Below, in pieces: positions 36,316 to 49,201 of a stretch of 64,000 nucleotides of DNA. The notes under the pieces are model-generated. The model saw nothing but the letters and a program-made list of their open reading frames with translations, had not been told where the DNA came from and did no database searches. Within the stretch, counting starts at the first letter, position 1; each line of letters starts with the position of its first letter. The position numbers and the translations under genes were made by a program. Source of the stretch: Branchiostoma floridae (taxonomy: Eukaryota > Chordata > Leptocardii > Amphioxiformes > Branchiostomatidae); NCBI RefSeq assembly GCF_000003815.2, contig NC_049995.1, positions 18,553,319 to 18,617,318 of the forward strand, in the 5' to 3' direction.

Positions 36316-39301
36316 ATGGCAGGACCGGTCCGAGAAAGAGTCACAGATGCCGACAGGCGCCATTTTGATTTTGTCCAAACCTTGCTCCGTATTTCCGATG
36401 AACTGACAGAAGAGGAGACAGCAAACGTGAAGGTCTTCTGTCTGCATCTAATCCCTAAGGGCCACCTGGAACAGCTCAGGCGGGCTATGGACGTTTTCGT
36501 CAAACTGATGGAACTGGACAAAATCGACCAGGAGAATCTCGACTTTCTCAAAGAGATCTTGGAAAGAATCGGACGACAGGACCTGATTCAAAATGTTCTG
36601 CGGCGGTTCCAGCCGCCTGACCGAGAGATTCCGGAAAATCCCGAACTGCAGCCGGGAACAATTCAACAGGGAGCGGATGCAGAAGGTAAGTTACAACTAA
36701 CATGCACGAAAATTATGGATAAACCTCAAACAACAACTCAATATCAATACAATTTGCTCTGCAACTTGTCTCGTCATAGGAAAAAAAATTCAATAAATTT
36801 GCTCTCAATCTAACTACTGATAGTCATCATAGGAAACAATACTGCGGACTGGTTTTCAATTGACATAAACAATTTGATACTTTATATTCCAGGAAATGCA
36901 ACGTCTAACACCTATGTGGTCGTGAACGGCCAAGTGCGCATGATCCAGGAAACTCTAGATCGTCTTAGAAACCACATAGCAACGTTATCTGGCACCAGAA
37001 GGTCACAGGTCAAGTTCAGAGGTTACAAGAAGCACAAGAGCATCCTGGTGCACTTCTCCATACCGCGGGAGAACACGGCGGTGCTGAGGCACATGGCGGA
37101 TCACTCCGACCCGAGACTTGTCTACATGGGCGTCAAGTCACTGCAGATCGACTCTGAAGTTCCCATCAAGGTTCAACCGGGAGTGCCGCTGTACGGTGAG
37201 CTGACTTTGTGTTTGTCTTCATATGCTTGCAGTTGTATTTATCATAGACTTAGTTGGTATTTTTCTACAGGTTTGAATTCATGATCAGGTGCATTCAGTT
37301 GGTATTCCAGTTTATATATTGAGTTGTTTTATTTTGGCAATGTTTACATTTTTCTTCCAAGTTAGAATAGAATTTTACAGAAAAGGAAAAAAAAATTCTC
37401 GACGCTGTCAACGTCACCTTTCGTACTAGGTACTTTACAACATGTCTAAAACATGTCTAATAGATGTCTAATAGATTGTCCCTAGCTGTCATTTTTTTAT
37501 ACAGATAAAGCTCTATGTACTAGAAATGCACTTTCCATACATCAGAACCATCTAGACTGCTTATCTTTTAAATTGTAAAGTTCCTTTCACTAAATGTTTT
37601 TCAGATGTCAAGAGACAACTGCCTGTTGATGACATCGAGGTGGGATGCAGTACCCGGACCAAACACCAGAGGGCGCCCCAGAGCTGGACCCGCCTGTCTG
37701 CACTGAACCTATTCTCGGACGCCCTGCCGCTCCATCTGCAGGCTGCCGCGAGTCTGGAGTACCAGGGCTTCTCCTACAGCCTAGTTCGGGCCCTGGTGCA
37801 GAAGGACCGGCTCAGAGAACACCAGATGAGGCAGGCCATCCAGAACCTCAGGAACGCAGAGGTGGATTCCAACACGCTCCGTCAGAAGGCAGAGGTGGAC
37901 TCCAACACGCTCCGTCAGAAGGCAGAGGTGGATTCCAACACAATCATGACTTTTCGCTCCAAGCTCGATATCACAGAGAACAGACTGAAGGAGGCTCTTG
38001 AGACGATCGCAGTTCTTGAAGAAAAGCTGCAGCAGGCTCAAGAATACGCAGAGAAAGCCGCCAAGCAGGTGACATCCCACGTGACGGAGTACAAGGGAGA
38101 GAAGCCACCTGGAGGCTGGCCACAGGAGTACAGGGGAGAGAAGCCGCCTGGAGGCTGGCCACAGCAGTACATGGGAGAGAAGCCGCCTGGAGGCTGGCCA
38201 CAGGAGTACAGGGGAGAGAAGCCGCCTGGAGACTTGTCTGCACAGGTCGAGAAGGCAGATGCTGCTACACAGACACACCTAGCGGGTCCTGTTGGTACTG
38301 CAGTGAGACCTGGAGATGTGGGTGACAAGCTTGGAGAAGATCCGACTGTACAGGAAGAAGAAAAGAGATCTTCAAGACAAGACTCTGGCATTGGAAGAGA
38401 GGATGCTCTGGGTTCAGAAGCACCCGAGCAAGAGCGAGACACATCGGGGACAGAAGGGGCGGCATCCCGCTCAACTGGGGATAGCAAACAGGATGTGGTC
38501 ACTTTTGGCGGGAAAGGATCAGAACCGGGAAAGTTTAAGTTCCTGCGCGGGGTTGTGGTGTCGCCTAGCAACGAGATATGTGTGGCTGATATGGGTAACA
38601 GGCGAGTCCAAGTCCACAGCATGGAGGGGGTTTACCTGCGCAACTTCCCAACAGTTGTACCGGGTACAGGAGAAAGTACGATGCTGCCACGTGATGTTTG
38701 TATGGACAGTAACGGCACGCTGTGGGTGGTGGGGGAAGGAGAGACAGCCGAACATGTTGTACAGTACAGCACGGACGGGGCCGCCATGGCGCGGTTTGAC
38801 CTGAAGAAGAGCCATAATTTCCGCGGCATCGCAGTAGACACGCGCACTAACCACATCCTGGTGACTGATGCAGCCAACACTGAAGTACAGGTGTTCCGTC
38901 CGGACGGCTCCCTGGTGCGGACAGTCCGGCATCCCGAGGGTGAGATGAAATACCCACATTACGTCACTGTGGACGGGGAAGGGAACATTCTTGTGTCGGA
39001 CTGGAGAAGTGACTCTGTGTACGTGTATGATGAGTCCGGGAAGTTCCTATTCCAGTTTGGAGGGAAGGGAAGTGGTGAAGGTCAGCTGATGTATCCCCGC
39101 GGCATCTGTACAGGCAGCTCTGGGCACATCCTCGTGGCGGACAATGAGAACAGGAGAGTTCAGATCTTCACACGTCACGGCGAGTTTGTCCGAACCTTTC
39201 GTACTGGATTTAAGCCGACAGGCCTGGCTGTGGGACCGGAAGGTCAGCTGGTTGTGACCGATCAACCTAACCACACTTTGGCCGTATTTTCTAATTACTG
39301 A
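36316..39301 (+). CDS. Gene 6: DED / conserved alpha-beta domain / coiled coil / NHL protein (789 aa, intact)
   Basis: Exons are 36316-36685, 36893-37195 and 37605-39301, phase 1. DED about 16-98 (RQDL followed by IQNVL), one PENPELQ, no DD. Three 11-residue coiled-coil repeats, four 13-residue Gly/Pro repeats, and an NHL propeller at 522-789 ending AVFSNY rather than TVYPNY. The propeller has the most changed loops of the array (LRG for PRG in blade 1, DAANTEV in blade 3, DWRSDS in blade 4, DQPNHT in blade 6). Its second intron is nearly identical to the third intron of gene 8, indicating recent exchange. Confidence 0.9.
38087..38242 (+). repeat. 39-bp coding minisatellite in gene 6
   Basis: Four copies encode EYKGEKPPGGWPQ, EYRGEKPPGGWPQ, QYMGEKPPGGWPQ and a diverged EYRGEKPPGDLSA. 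Confidence 0.92.
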
Positions 39302-39901
39302 TTGTAGAACAATTTAATCTTCGAAATTGATTGACTTTTGTCCTAACACAGACCGGACAAATTCATTTTTTTTTACATTTTATTCAGCCCATTAGCTACC
39401 ATACGGATGGACGGATGGACGGGTGGGGCGGTGCCTACTTCCAACGCCCTTGGACCCGTCGATCAGACCAGACTTTTGGAAGGTCACGTGTTCTCAGAAA
39501 TTGAGTCCTTTTTATAACTGTTCCCATCTGCATCGTCAGTCATATTCAAGAAGATTCCCAGAAGCTCACTTTGTGTTCACTCACAATCCTAATGCTTTAT
39601 TCAATACGTACTGTCATGTTCATGTTGGTTAGGGGTAGCTTACTAACAGATTGTGATTTCCCTTCATGACTTAGCCGATGATAACGAGTATCCAAACAGC
39701 AATTTACTGGTGAAGGTTCAGGATGCACGACATTTTTCACCTGTAACATAAAGTATTATCAGCTGAACGACTCAATACTACATACAGGTCTCTACACCAT
39801 GTCTAACGATTGCACAATAACAATTCTTTTGTATCAGCGGTTGAATCCCTTGTGGCTGAATTGGGTCCTGTGAGAACATAATCAGTATTTCACCAATTAA
39901 A
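39302..39901 (+). terminator. Gene 6 3' UTR with weak poly(A) signal
   Basis: Diverged and shortened compared with the other copies. The position of the poly(A) signal reads AATTAAA (39895-39901). No coding sequence seen. Confidence 0.5.
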
Positions 39902-40641
39902 GTTATAACTGCTTTGGATGAAATCATTATGGTGGTCTAACGTATGATAAGTACAGACCATAGTTTCGATCCCTATTCACCATATAATAATAGTGATAGT
40001 GATAGTCCAGTGCCAACATTTTATCTCCAAGCAGATGTTGGGAGGAAAATTGTCTGCCACTGGTGTCTATCGTGGTGGTAGATGTATATTCACACCTAGC
40101 GGATACTGCAGGTAATACAGGATGCCCCTGAAGGAAATTTTGCCCAGTAACGCATAGAAACAGAAATGCAGGGATGAACTGCCCAGTAGAACCAAATGTA
40201 CCTGTATTACAAGTCATATATGTGCGGCGGCGCTCATTACGCGTACGCATTAGTGACAATTATTACCCTTATCCGAACTAATTTCGTCACTAGCGGGTAA
40301 TTATAAAAAAAACTTCGCTATGATATCAGAAACCTGCAGAATCGTAATCAAAGTCCAAAGAAATGCTTCAAATCAGCCGCGTTTACTGGTACATCAATCA
40401 CATGACCGCAGACGCCAACTCATGTAGTACCGGCAGTATCCGCTAGGTGCGAAGCTGCACCTGCCACTACTACATTACCCAGCGGCCATGATCAAAGTCT
40501 GACGGGTACCGAGTTGAAAGAACTGCCAAGTTTTTACTGCTATTTATTTCAGTCACCATACAGGAGACATCTGAGGACGTTTGTCTTAAAGAACCAGTCT
40601 AACATTGGTTACGTCTTACGTCTTACTGTTACGTCACACAG
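39902..40641 (+). promoter_or_regulatory. Gene 7 promoter and leader exon (class A, degenerate TATA)
   Basis: The class A block is recognisable but the TATA position reads TTACTGCTATTTATTTC (about 40535-40550). The donor CACACAG/GTGAGT puts the leader exon end at 40641. Confidence 0.58.
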
Positions 40642-41075
40642 GTGAGTTTTTACAGTGCAGGTGAGAAATGTTCACTTTAGACAAGCTATTTTAGGTCAAT
40701 GACAGGAAAAGGATTTTAGTACCATTTGTGACTTTCATTGTTCTTAAAGTGGTTGGGGAGGAGTAACACATTTTAATTCGGGAAATAAGATGATAACAAA
40801 TTCTAGAAAGATTGCGTTTCCTTATTTGGAGGATATATGGACATTTGTTACTAGTAAACGTGACACGACATGACTGGAATAGGGACGTCAGCGTAAGATT
40901 TGGACCTGTGTATAAACACGGCGGTGTCAAGTTACATGGGTTGACAGATTCATTCATTAATTGGTTTGGGTGTTCAGCACGTAGTTTGGGTTTCCCAACT
41001 CGCATGTGGCTACTACAAAGGTCTAGCCCTGCTGACCGACACAAACATATTCATCGCTTGCTCTTTTAACGCTCA

Positions 41076-41229
41076 AGTCTTTACTAGACTCCATAGGTCG
41101 CTGGACAAGACGTAAAAATGGAAAAAATAGAGTTGTAAGCCGGCCGGAGAAGTATAGCCAACTAGGGAACAGCGCGCGACCCACAACCTACGTTTTTTTT
41201 CCAGCGACCTATGGAGTCTGGTAGAGACT
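41076..41229. mobile_element. Short inverted-repeat element (MITE-like), 154 bp
   Basis: The ends are about 30-bp inverted repeats differing at two positions, with the shared core ACTCCATAGGTCGCTGGA. No ORF. I cannot identify a clear target-site duplication, so the superfamily is unassigned. Confidence 0.7.
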
Positions 41230-41857
41230 ATAACACTCTATGTTTATTAGAAATAAGTTCATCGACGACCATCTTCTCTTCCTTGCCATTTTTTGTTGCA
41301 TTTTCAAGTATCAACATCGCTGTCTCCGCCCCTTCCGAAGGACAAGTTAATCATTGTTGAACAAACATTCCAACGCGAATGAGCCGATAATAATCTCATA
41401 AATCTCTTCTGTGTTACACTATGTTTCAATTGCTAGCTGAGTGGGTGTGGCAAAATATAGTTTTGCACCTGCAATTTGAATAATCTAATGTGTTTTGAAG
41501 ACTTAGGATGATGAACGTGTTTACGTTACTAGTATTTGTGGCAAGGACCTATCAGTGTCCTGATCTCTACCCCGCCCCTCGGCACGTCCGCGTGACGTGT
41601 TAATGATTGACGGACAGAACAAACTCTCCGAGTGGTCTGAGCTGACGTCACGGGGAGGGCCAAGCACTGGAAGATGTAAACAATTACACCACGAGTACAA
41701 ATAAAGCTTAGCGAAGATTCAACGGTGCTTACTCCACGGATGTTAACGTTGGTACTTAAAAGGAGTCTTGTTAAAGGTTAATGTTTAAAGAAACTTAACC
41801 CCAGCGTCGGTGATAGTATAATAGTCACATATATTGGTTTACCAGTTTACCGAGATA

Positions 41858-42064
41858 CTGTAAATGCAGATATGTTCGCGGTGGATTTATGTTCGCGTTT
41901 TTCGCGGCGGCCGCTTCACCGCGAATTTAAAACCACCGCGAACATTTTTCCATAATAGTAAGAGACTACAGTGCATGTTGCTACCGCGAAATTAAACCAC
42001 CGCGAAAAGTCCATTTTCCCGCTACCGCGAAATTAAATCCCCGCGAACTTAAATGCATTTACAG
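41858..42064. mobile_element. TA-duplicating MITE (Tc1/mariner type), 207 bp
   Basis: Termini CTGTAAATGC...GCATTTACAG form inverted repeats extending with mismatches to about 26 bp. A TA dinucleotide flanks both sides (41856-41857, 42065-42066). The gene 6 leader intron shows the empty site with a single TA near 35608, direct evidence of insertion. The interior is rich in CCGCGAA/TTCGCGG motifs and has no ORF. Confidence 0.88.
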
Positions 42065-43193
42065 TACCTTTAGCTCATATATATGCCTTCTATGTTTGCA
42101 GAATTAGATGACTTGGCGTGTCAAACAGTAGTTTTACACCTACAGTTTCAATAATCTATGTTCTATGAGCATATTACTAATAGTATGTTATTTGCACAAA
42201 GACCTATCAGTGTTGTGATCTCTACCCCGCCCCTCGGCACGACCGCGTGACGTATTAATGATTGTTGGACAGGACAAACTCTCAGTGTGGTCTGAGCTGA
42301 CGTCACGGGGAGGACCAAGCACAGGGATATGTACAAAAATTAAATCACGAGTCTAAATTTGGCTTTTAGTAAATTCAATGGTGTTAATGTTTGTACTTGA
42401 AAATTACTTTTTAATGATCAATTATTTTTAAACAATTTACACAGGCGTCGGTGAGATTATCATAACCACATATATGTCTTATAATGTTTTAAGAGATAGA
42501 TTAGTAGGCGTGTAAACTTGTTTGACCAGTAGTTTTACACCTGAAGTTTAGATAATCTTTGTGCGATGAACATTATAAGTATGTTATTTGTGACGAGCAC
42601 TTATCAGTGTCCTGATCTCTGCCCCGCCCCTCGGCACGTCTGCGTGACGTGTTAATGATTGTTGGACAGAACAAATCTAAACTCCCCCAAGAGTGGTTGA
42701 GCTGAGGTCACGATATGGGCAAGGTGCAAAGATTCACAAATAACTACAGTACAAGTTCCAACTAGGCTTAGTGTGTGCTGAATGTTGCCCAGTCTCCAGA
42801 AGTTAACGCTGTTATTTTGATATGATTACAGTAGAATGTACCTTTGTCAGATATCCAGAAAAGACAGTAAGCTGGTAAAGGGTTTGAACTGCGAACGCGC
42901 AGGGTCAAAGGTGAAGGCCCCTAAAAGCCCATGAGTTTTTGTGTTGTTGAGACACATGTCGAGACGTTTTTTTTTTTTTTCATGTCTCGGGGACTTCAAC
43001 TTAGAGGGATTATCCAAATGCATCACATTTCAAAGTGCAGAAATTACTTTGTTATTTAACCTTCTATCCTGACAAATCGCCATAGCTATGCGGCTACCAT
43101 CCTGTAGCTATATGTACGTCTTTTTATCCTTTTAGACGTACAACGTGTGCAGAGTAAGATCAGTTCAGTGACGTTCCATCGTCTGTTTTCAGG

Positions 43194-46100
43194 ATGGCAG
43201 GTCCGGTCAGAGAAAGAGTCACAGATGCCGACAGGCGCCATTTTGATTTTATGCAAACCTTGCTCCGTATTTCCGATGAACTGACAGAAGAGGAAACGGC
43301 AAACGTGAAGATCTTCTGCCTACATCTGATTCCTAAGGGCCAACTGGCACAGCTCAGGCGGGCAATGGACGTTTTCGTCAAGCTCATGGAACTGGACAAA
43401 ATTGACCAGGAGAATCTAGATTTTATTAAAGAGATCTTGGAAAGAATCGGCAGACAGGACCTGATTCGGGACGTTCTGCGGCGGTTCCAGCCACCTGACC
43501 GAGAGATTCCGGAAAATCCCGAACTCCAGCCGCCTGGCCGAGAGATTCCGGAAGATTCCGAACTCCAGCCGGAAACCCCCCAACTGCAGCCGGAAACCTC
43601 CGAACTGCAGCCGGAAACCTCCGAACTGCTCCCCGAAACCCCCGTACTGCCGCCAGAAAACCCTGAACCCCAACCAGAAAACCCAGAACTCCAACCAGGT
43701 GAAAGCAATTCATATGAAGCCAATGAAGGTGACTTTTAATGTATTTACATACAATTATTTCTAACGCCTTACTATTTTATACGCTTTTATATTTCTACAA
43801 CGTCAAGTACAGCTTTCCTAGTCCAAAACTCTCATTTCTACGTGGAAAAGAATGTAGAAATATTTGAGATGTTTTTGAGATATTTCTGTAAATTCCTGTT
43901 TTAATTGGCATGAACGTGTCAATGTGTCTGCAAATTCATTTTTGATTAACTTTAACATATCAATAATTATTCATTGAAGGAACAACAACGTCCAACATCT
44001 ACGTGGTCGTACATGGCACAATGCGCATGATCCAGGAAACTCTAGATCATCTTAGAAACCGCCTGGCAACGTTATGTGGCACCAGAAGGTCACAGGTCAA
44101 GTTCAGAGGTTACAAGAAGCACAAGAGCATCCTGGTGCTCTTCTCCATACCGCGGGAGAACACGGCGGTGCTGAGGCACATGGCGGATCACTCCGATCCG
44201 AGACTTGTCTACATGGGCGTCATATCACTGCAGATCGACGCTGAAGTTCCCATCAAAGTCCAACAGGAGGCGCCGTTGTACGGTGAGTTGACTTCTTTTG
44301 CTCTTAATATATTCACAGTTGTCAGTTTCAGAGTCAGGTTCATTAAGACATCGTTACTAAATGTAACAGTGTTGAATTGGCTTTCATGTTCATATGTACT
44401 AACCTTTCTATTGCAGACCATCGAAGCTTATCAGAGATTAAACATATGAAAGAAAATTGAATGTCTCATTTTGACAAAACAGTACTTTTGATCTACCACA
44501 TGACTTAAATCGCCAGCAGGTCTGCTAGACAAAGTTTGCTATACAAATTGATACAGATGTTGTCGGAAAATCTACCATGGCCACATGACTGAAATTGCTA
44601 ACCTCATCTACACTTTGATGATAAGGACATGTACGAGATGTCATACTAATCCATGTGTTCCAGATGTCAAGAGACAACTGCCTGTCGATGATATCCGGAT
44701 GGGATGCAGTACCCGAAGCAAATACCAGAGGGCGCCCCAGAGCTGGACCCGCCTGTCTGCCTTGAACCTGTTCTCGGACGCCCTGCCGCTCCATCTGCAG
44801 GCAGCCGCGAGTCTGGAGTACCAGGGCTTCTCCTACAGCCTGGTCCGGGCTCTGGTGCAGAAGGACCGGCTCAGAGAACACCAGATGAGGCAGGCCATCC
44901 AGAACCTCAGGAACGCAGAGGTGGATTCCAACACGCTCCGTCAAAAGGCAGAGGTGGATTCCAACACGATCATGACTTTGCGTTCAAAGCTCAACATCAC
45001 AGAGAACAGGCTGAAGGAGGCTCTTGAGACGATCCCGGTTCTTGAAGAAAAGCTGCAGCAGGCTCAAGAATACGCAGAAAAAGCCACCAAGCAGGTGACA
45101 GCCCACGTGACGGAGTACAAGGGAGAGAAGCCACCTGGGGACTGGCCACAGGAGTACAGGGGAGAGAAGCCGCCTGGAGGCTGGTCGACACAAGTTGAAA
45201 AGTCAGATGCAGCTACACAGACACACCTAGCGGATGATTTTGGTACTACAGGGGGATCTGGAGATGTGGGCGACAAGCTTGGAGAAGACCCGACTGCAAA
45301 GAAAGAAGACAAAACAGCTGCAAGGCAAGACTCTGGCAGTGGGGGCGATGGAAGAGAGGAATTTCTCGGTACAGAGGCACCCGAGCAAGAGCGACACACA
45401 GCGAGGATAGCAGGAGCGGCAGCTGGCTCTACTGGGGACTTGAAACCGAGTGTGGTCACTTTTGGTGGGGAAGGATCAAAACCTGGAAAGTTTCAGTACC
45501 CATGTGGCGTTGTGGTGTTGCCTAGCGACGAGATATTCGTGGCTGACTACTGCAACAAGCGAGTCCAAGTCCACAGCACGGAGGGGGTTTACCTGCGCCA
45601 CTTCCCAACAGTTGTACCGGGTACAGGGGATAAGGACATGGAGCCACTTGATGTTTGTATGGACGGTAACGGCACGCTGTGGGTAGTGGGGCGGGGAGAG
45701 ACAGCTGAGCATGTTGTACAGTACAGCACGGACGGGACCGCCATGGCGGGGTTTGATCTGAAGAATAGCTCTTATTACCGTGGTATTGCAGTGGACATGC
45801 GCACTAACCAAATCCTGGTGACTGATCGAGACAAAGGTGCAGTTCAGGTGTTCCGTCCGGACGGCTCCCTGGTGCGGACAGTCCGGCACCCACGGGGTGA
45901 GATGACACGCCCACATTACGTCACTGTGGACCGGGAAGGGAACATTCTTGTGTCGGACTGGGACACTCACTTTGTCTACGTGTATGATGAGTCCGGGAAG
46001 TTCCTGTTTCAGTTTGGAGGTGAGGGAAGTGGTGAAGGTCAGCTGAGTGATCCCCTCGGCATCTGTACAGACAGCTCGGGGTACATCCTCGTGGCGGACT

Positions 46101-46258
46101 ATGGGAACGAGAGGGTACAGATCTTCACACGTCACGGCGAGTTTGTCCGGACCGTCCGTACTGGGTCTAACCCGGAAGGTCTGGCTGTGGGACCGGAAGG
46201 GCAGCTGGTTGTCATCAATTCTTTGAACAATACTGTGACTGTCTATCCCAACTATTAG
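43194..46258 (+). CDS. Gene 7: DED / conserved alpha-beta domain / coiled coil / NHL protein (810 aa, intact)
   Basis: Exons are 43194-43728, 43980-44282 and 44664-46258, phase 1. DED about 16-98 (RQDL). The tail is the most diverged Pro/Glu-rich one (PETSELQ, PETPVLP and similar heptads). An alternative donor at 43698 would drop 30 nt in frame. The acceptor of the second exon is TTGAAG rather than CAG. Two 11-residue coiled-coil repeats, two 13-residue repeats, NHL propeller 543-810. Exon and intron sequence is closest to gene 1, so this probably shows what gene 1 encoded before its frameshift. No DD exon. By architecture a cytosolic death-fold protein. Confidence 0.9.
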
Positions 46259-47184
46259 TCATACTGCACTTTGGAGAAGGCTTTTATTTTGTTTCTTGGC
46301 CTCTACTGCACACGCTCTGTACAGCCCCTGGACGAGAGTGTCTTTTTTCCATTCCACCCAAATTAGATTGAAGATCAACGTTACTTGATCATGGATTGTT
46401 CACAATCTGACGATAAACGCTCAAAGCCGTTCGGCTTTCTTTCCGCTTGTTCAAAGGAATTTTATATATTCCATTCTTTATTTAATTTAAATACATTCTA
46501 GGAGAAGATGACCCTTACATTGCACAAATATAGGTAAATACATTTAAAAATGTTAAGGACTTTTAACTAATAGTAGGAAATAGGAATCATACGTTAAAAT
46601 CTGAATGTTGATTCATCTTTATGTGTGTCCCTTGATTTATGCATTTTTTAAGCCTTTTTTTATGTCCTTCAATGCTCATAATACATTTTAATGTAATTGC
46701 TCATGTAACATCCATGCAACAGTTGGTTAATCTTTAGATGATAAGTGTCTGGAACCCATCTTGACATGTCGGGATGGTTACAGATTTAGCAGCAGCAGAC
46801 GAAGATACTAACAAAAAAGGAATTGATTAATGAATGCTTTGTAAATAGCTTTTCATACCCAAGCCTTCAAGGGTCTTCCATCGCCATGGATTCCTTAAAC
46901 GTCGAAAAGACGGATTGAAGATTAGGAAGATGGCAGCTTCGTCACAGACTGTGGTGACGTCATGACTTAGCCGATGATAACGAGTATCCAAATAGCAGTT
47001 TGCCGATGATGGTACAGGACACGTTTACGCATACTGGTATAATGTACCGGTAACACCACCATATATTATCAGCTGAACAATTAGATACAGCATAAAGGTC
47101 TCTGCACATTGGTATCAGAGGTTGAATTTCTTGGGAATTGAATTGGATACTTTACGATGCTGTATTCAGTTTTACACGAATAAA
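46259..47184 (+). terminator. Gene 7 3' UTR and poly(A) signal
   Basis: Near-identical to the gene 1 3' flank over most of its length. AATAAA at 47179-47184; TGACGTCA near 46957 in the conserved block. Confidence 0.65.
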
Positions 47185-47897
47185 AGCTATGCTTTGTTTG
47201 CATAAATGATCATAGTCCTTTGTGGTGGACTACGGACATGCATCAGGACACCTCAGCACAGCAGTTGTGTTGGATCCTTCATACCCTAGTGTGCCTCATG
47301 CCTCAAGGTAACATGAACAGTGACAATGATGCCTTGACAGTCAGACCAAAACAGAACACGCCGTCTTTGTCTTCTTTACCTTCTTTCCACTAAGACAATT
47401 TTACCCACGTCTCTCTGAGGTCGTTACATTCCTTACCATAACCGTAGCTACTCAGTACAGCATGATACCTAACGTCCTAAAGCTCACAAGGCCTATCCAA
47501 CGATACATGGCTGATATGCGGGAGCTAACAACAGTTTCAATAGAAAGGAATGTGCTTTTTTTGAGCGTTGCAGGGATGGCTACTGACTCCTCTGTGTGTT
47601 TCCAGCACGGCCATAGCGTACAGAGGCCAAGTTGGTTTTACTCCCGTCGGCCTTTGCGCCAGTAATCTACCTGACAGGAACACGGAAGTACTGCAGCAAC
47701 TGAAGCGCGTTGCGCGGACTATAGTTGTACTACGAGTCTTTTCAAATAGATCAACGCGCTTAGAGTACGGTTATGGGGAGTCCTCTGTCAATGGACCGAG
47801 AACACAGTTAAGCGTACGTACAAACAGATTTATGCTAAAAAAACTTGCGGCTTGCACGTTGCACCTTAAGGCGTTCTTCGTACCATTCTTCACACAG
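47185..47897 (+). promoter_or_regulatory. Gene 8 promoter and leader exon (class B)
   Basis: Nearly identical to the gene 2 block at about 4540-5232. The leader exon ends in CACACAG/GTGAGA (last base 47897). The ORFs at 47462-47665 and 47568-47930 are copies of those in gene 2, but the latter differ in length because of indels, which argues against coding. Confidence 0.58.
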
Positions 47898-48760
47898 GTG
47901 AGATTTCACACCTGCTTTACTTTACGGTAACTTGGCATGTCAGCAAGGAGGTCGTTTTAGGTCAAAGTCTCAAAAGCCTGTATGTTATCTTGAGACCTTA
48001 ATCCTTATGTGTATAAGAACAATTGATATCTTGTATCAAAAGAAAACATAGGAAAATTCAAGAAGTTCTCATTTTATTGGAAGGTGAGCAGGTATCTGCT
48101 ATTCTTCACTTACTTACTTAAACATTCTTAAACATGGATATATTCTTAGCCACACTCCCCGTACCGGTCGGTAGGTATGTACAGTTACCTTTTTAATATT
48201 CTTCTTAATATGAACAAGAAGTTAAACATGTAAATATGTTATTGGTGGCACTGAGGGCCTACTATACTGGTGTCATAAACAATGACTCCACCCCTCGCCA
48301 CGTCTGTGTGACTTGTCACCGGTGCTGAACAGAGCAAACATCACGAAGCCTGTGAGCTAATAATGGCGACATATTTGTCTTTGGTGCTACACTTGGCATG
48401 TTAAACTGCAGTTTTACGCCTGCAATTTGAATAGTATAATTCATAATAAAAATTAAGATGATATCGATGAACCTGTTAGTATTATGTTATTTGTGACAAG
48501 GACATCAGTGTCATGATCCCCACCCCTCGGCACGTCCGCGTGACGTGTTAATGATTGTTGGGCAAAACAAAACTCTTCCGGAGTCGGTGTGTTGACGTCA
48601 TGGGGAGGGCCAATCAATGGAAAAATAAACAATCACACCACGGGTACAAATTAGCCTTAGTGATGAATAAACGGTGCTTACTCCACAGATGCTTACGTTG
48701 GTACTAAAATGAATTCTTATAATTAATAATCTATAACAATCTTAAACTTAAACCCAGCGT

Positions 48761-48860
48761 NNNNNNNNNNNNNNNNNNNNNNNNNNNNNNNNNNNNNNNN
48801 NNNNNNNNNNNNNNNNNNNNNNNNNNNNNNNNNNNNNNNNNNNNNNNNNNNNNNNNNNNN
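48761..48860. other. Assembly gap (100 N)
   Basis: Exactly 100 Ns, a usual placeholder. Alignment with gene 2 (ACCCAGCGT...CTTTATATG near 6075-6100) suggests only about 10 bp are really missing. Confidence 0.95.
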
Positions 48861-49201
48861 CTTTATATGGTTGAAGACATAGATGGGTTCGCATGTCAAA
48901 CATTTTACAGCTGCAGTTAAATAGTCTATGTTCTATGAGTAAAAATGTTATTTGTGGTGAGGGATTGCCATGATCTCTGTCCGCCTGACGTGTTAATGAT
49001 TGATGGACAAAACAAACTCTCCGGAGTGGTCTGAGCTGACGTCACGAGAGGTCAAGTTGCTCAGTCTCCGATGTTGACGTTGTAACTTCAATATGATTAC
49101 AGTGACAGATATTCCAGATATCCAGAAGATTAAAAGAAGACAGTAAGCTGGTACAAGGTTTGAACTGCGCAAGCGCAGGGTCGAAGGTGAATGTCAGTGA
49201 T

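Larger units (their letters stand above)
40642..43193 (+). other. Gene 7 leader intron with three GC-box/CRE repeats and two MITEs
   Basis: Repeats at about 41556-41660 (TGACGTCA 41643-41650), 42208-42315 (TGACGTCA 42298-42305) and 42610-42725 (CRE mutated). Two short inverted-repeat elements are inserted (41076-41229 and 41858-42064). The acceptor TTTTCAG precedes the ATG by one base. Confidence 0.62.
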
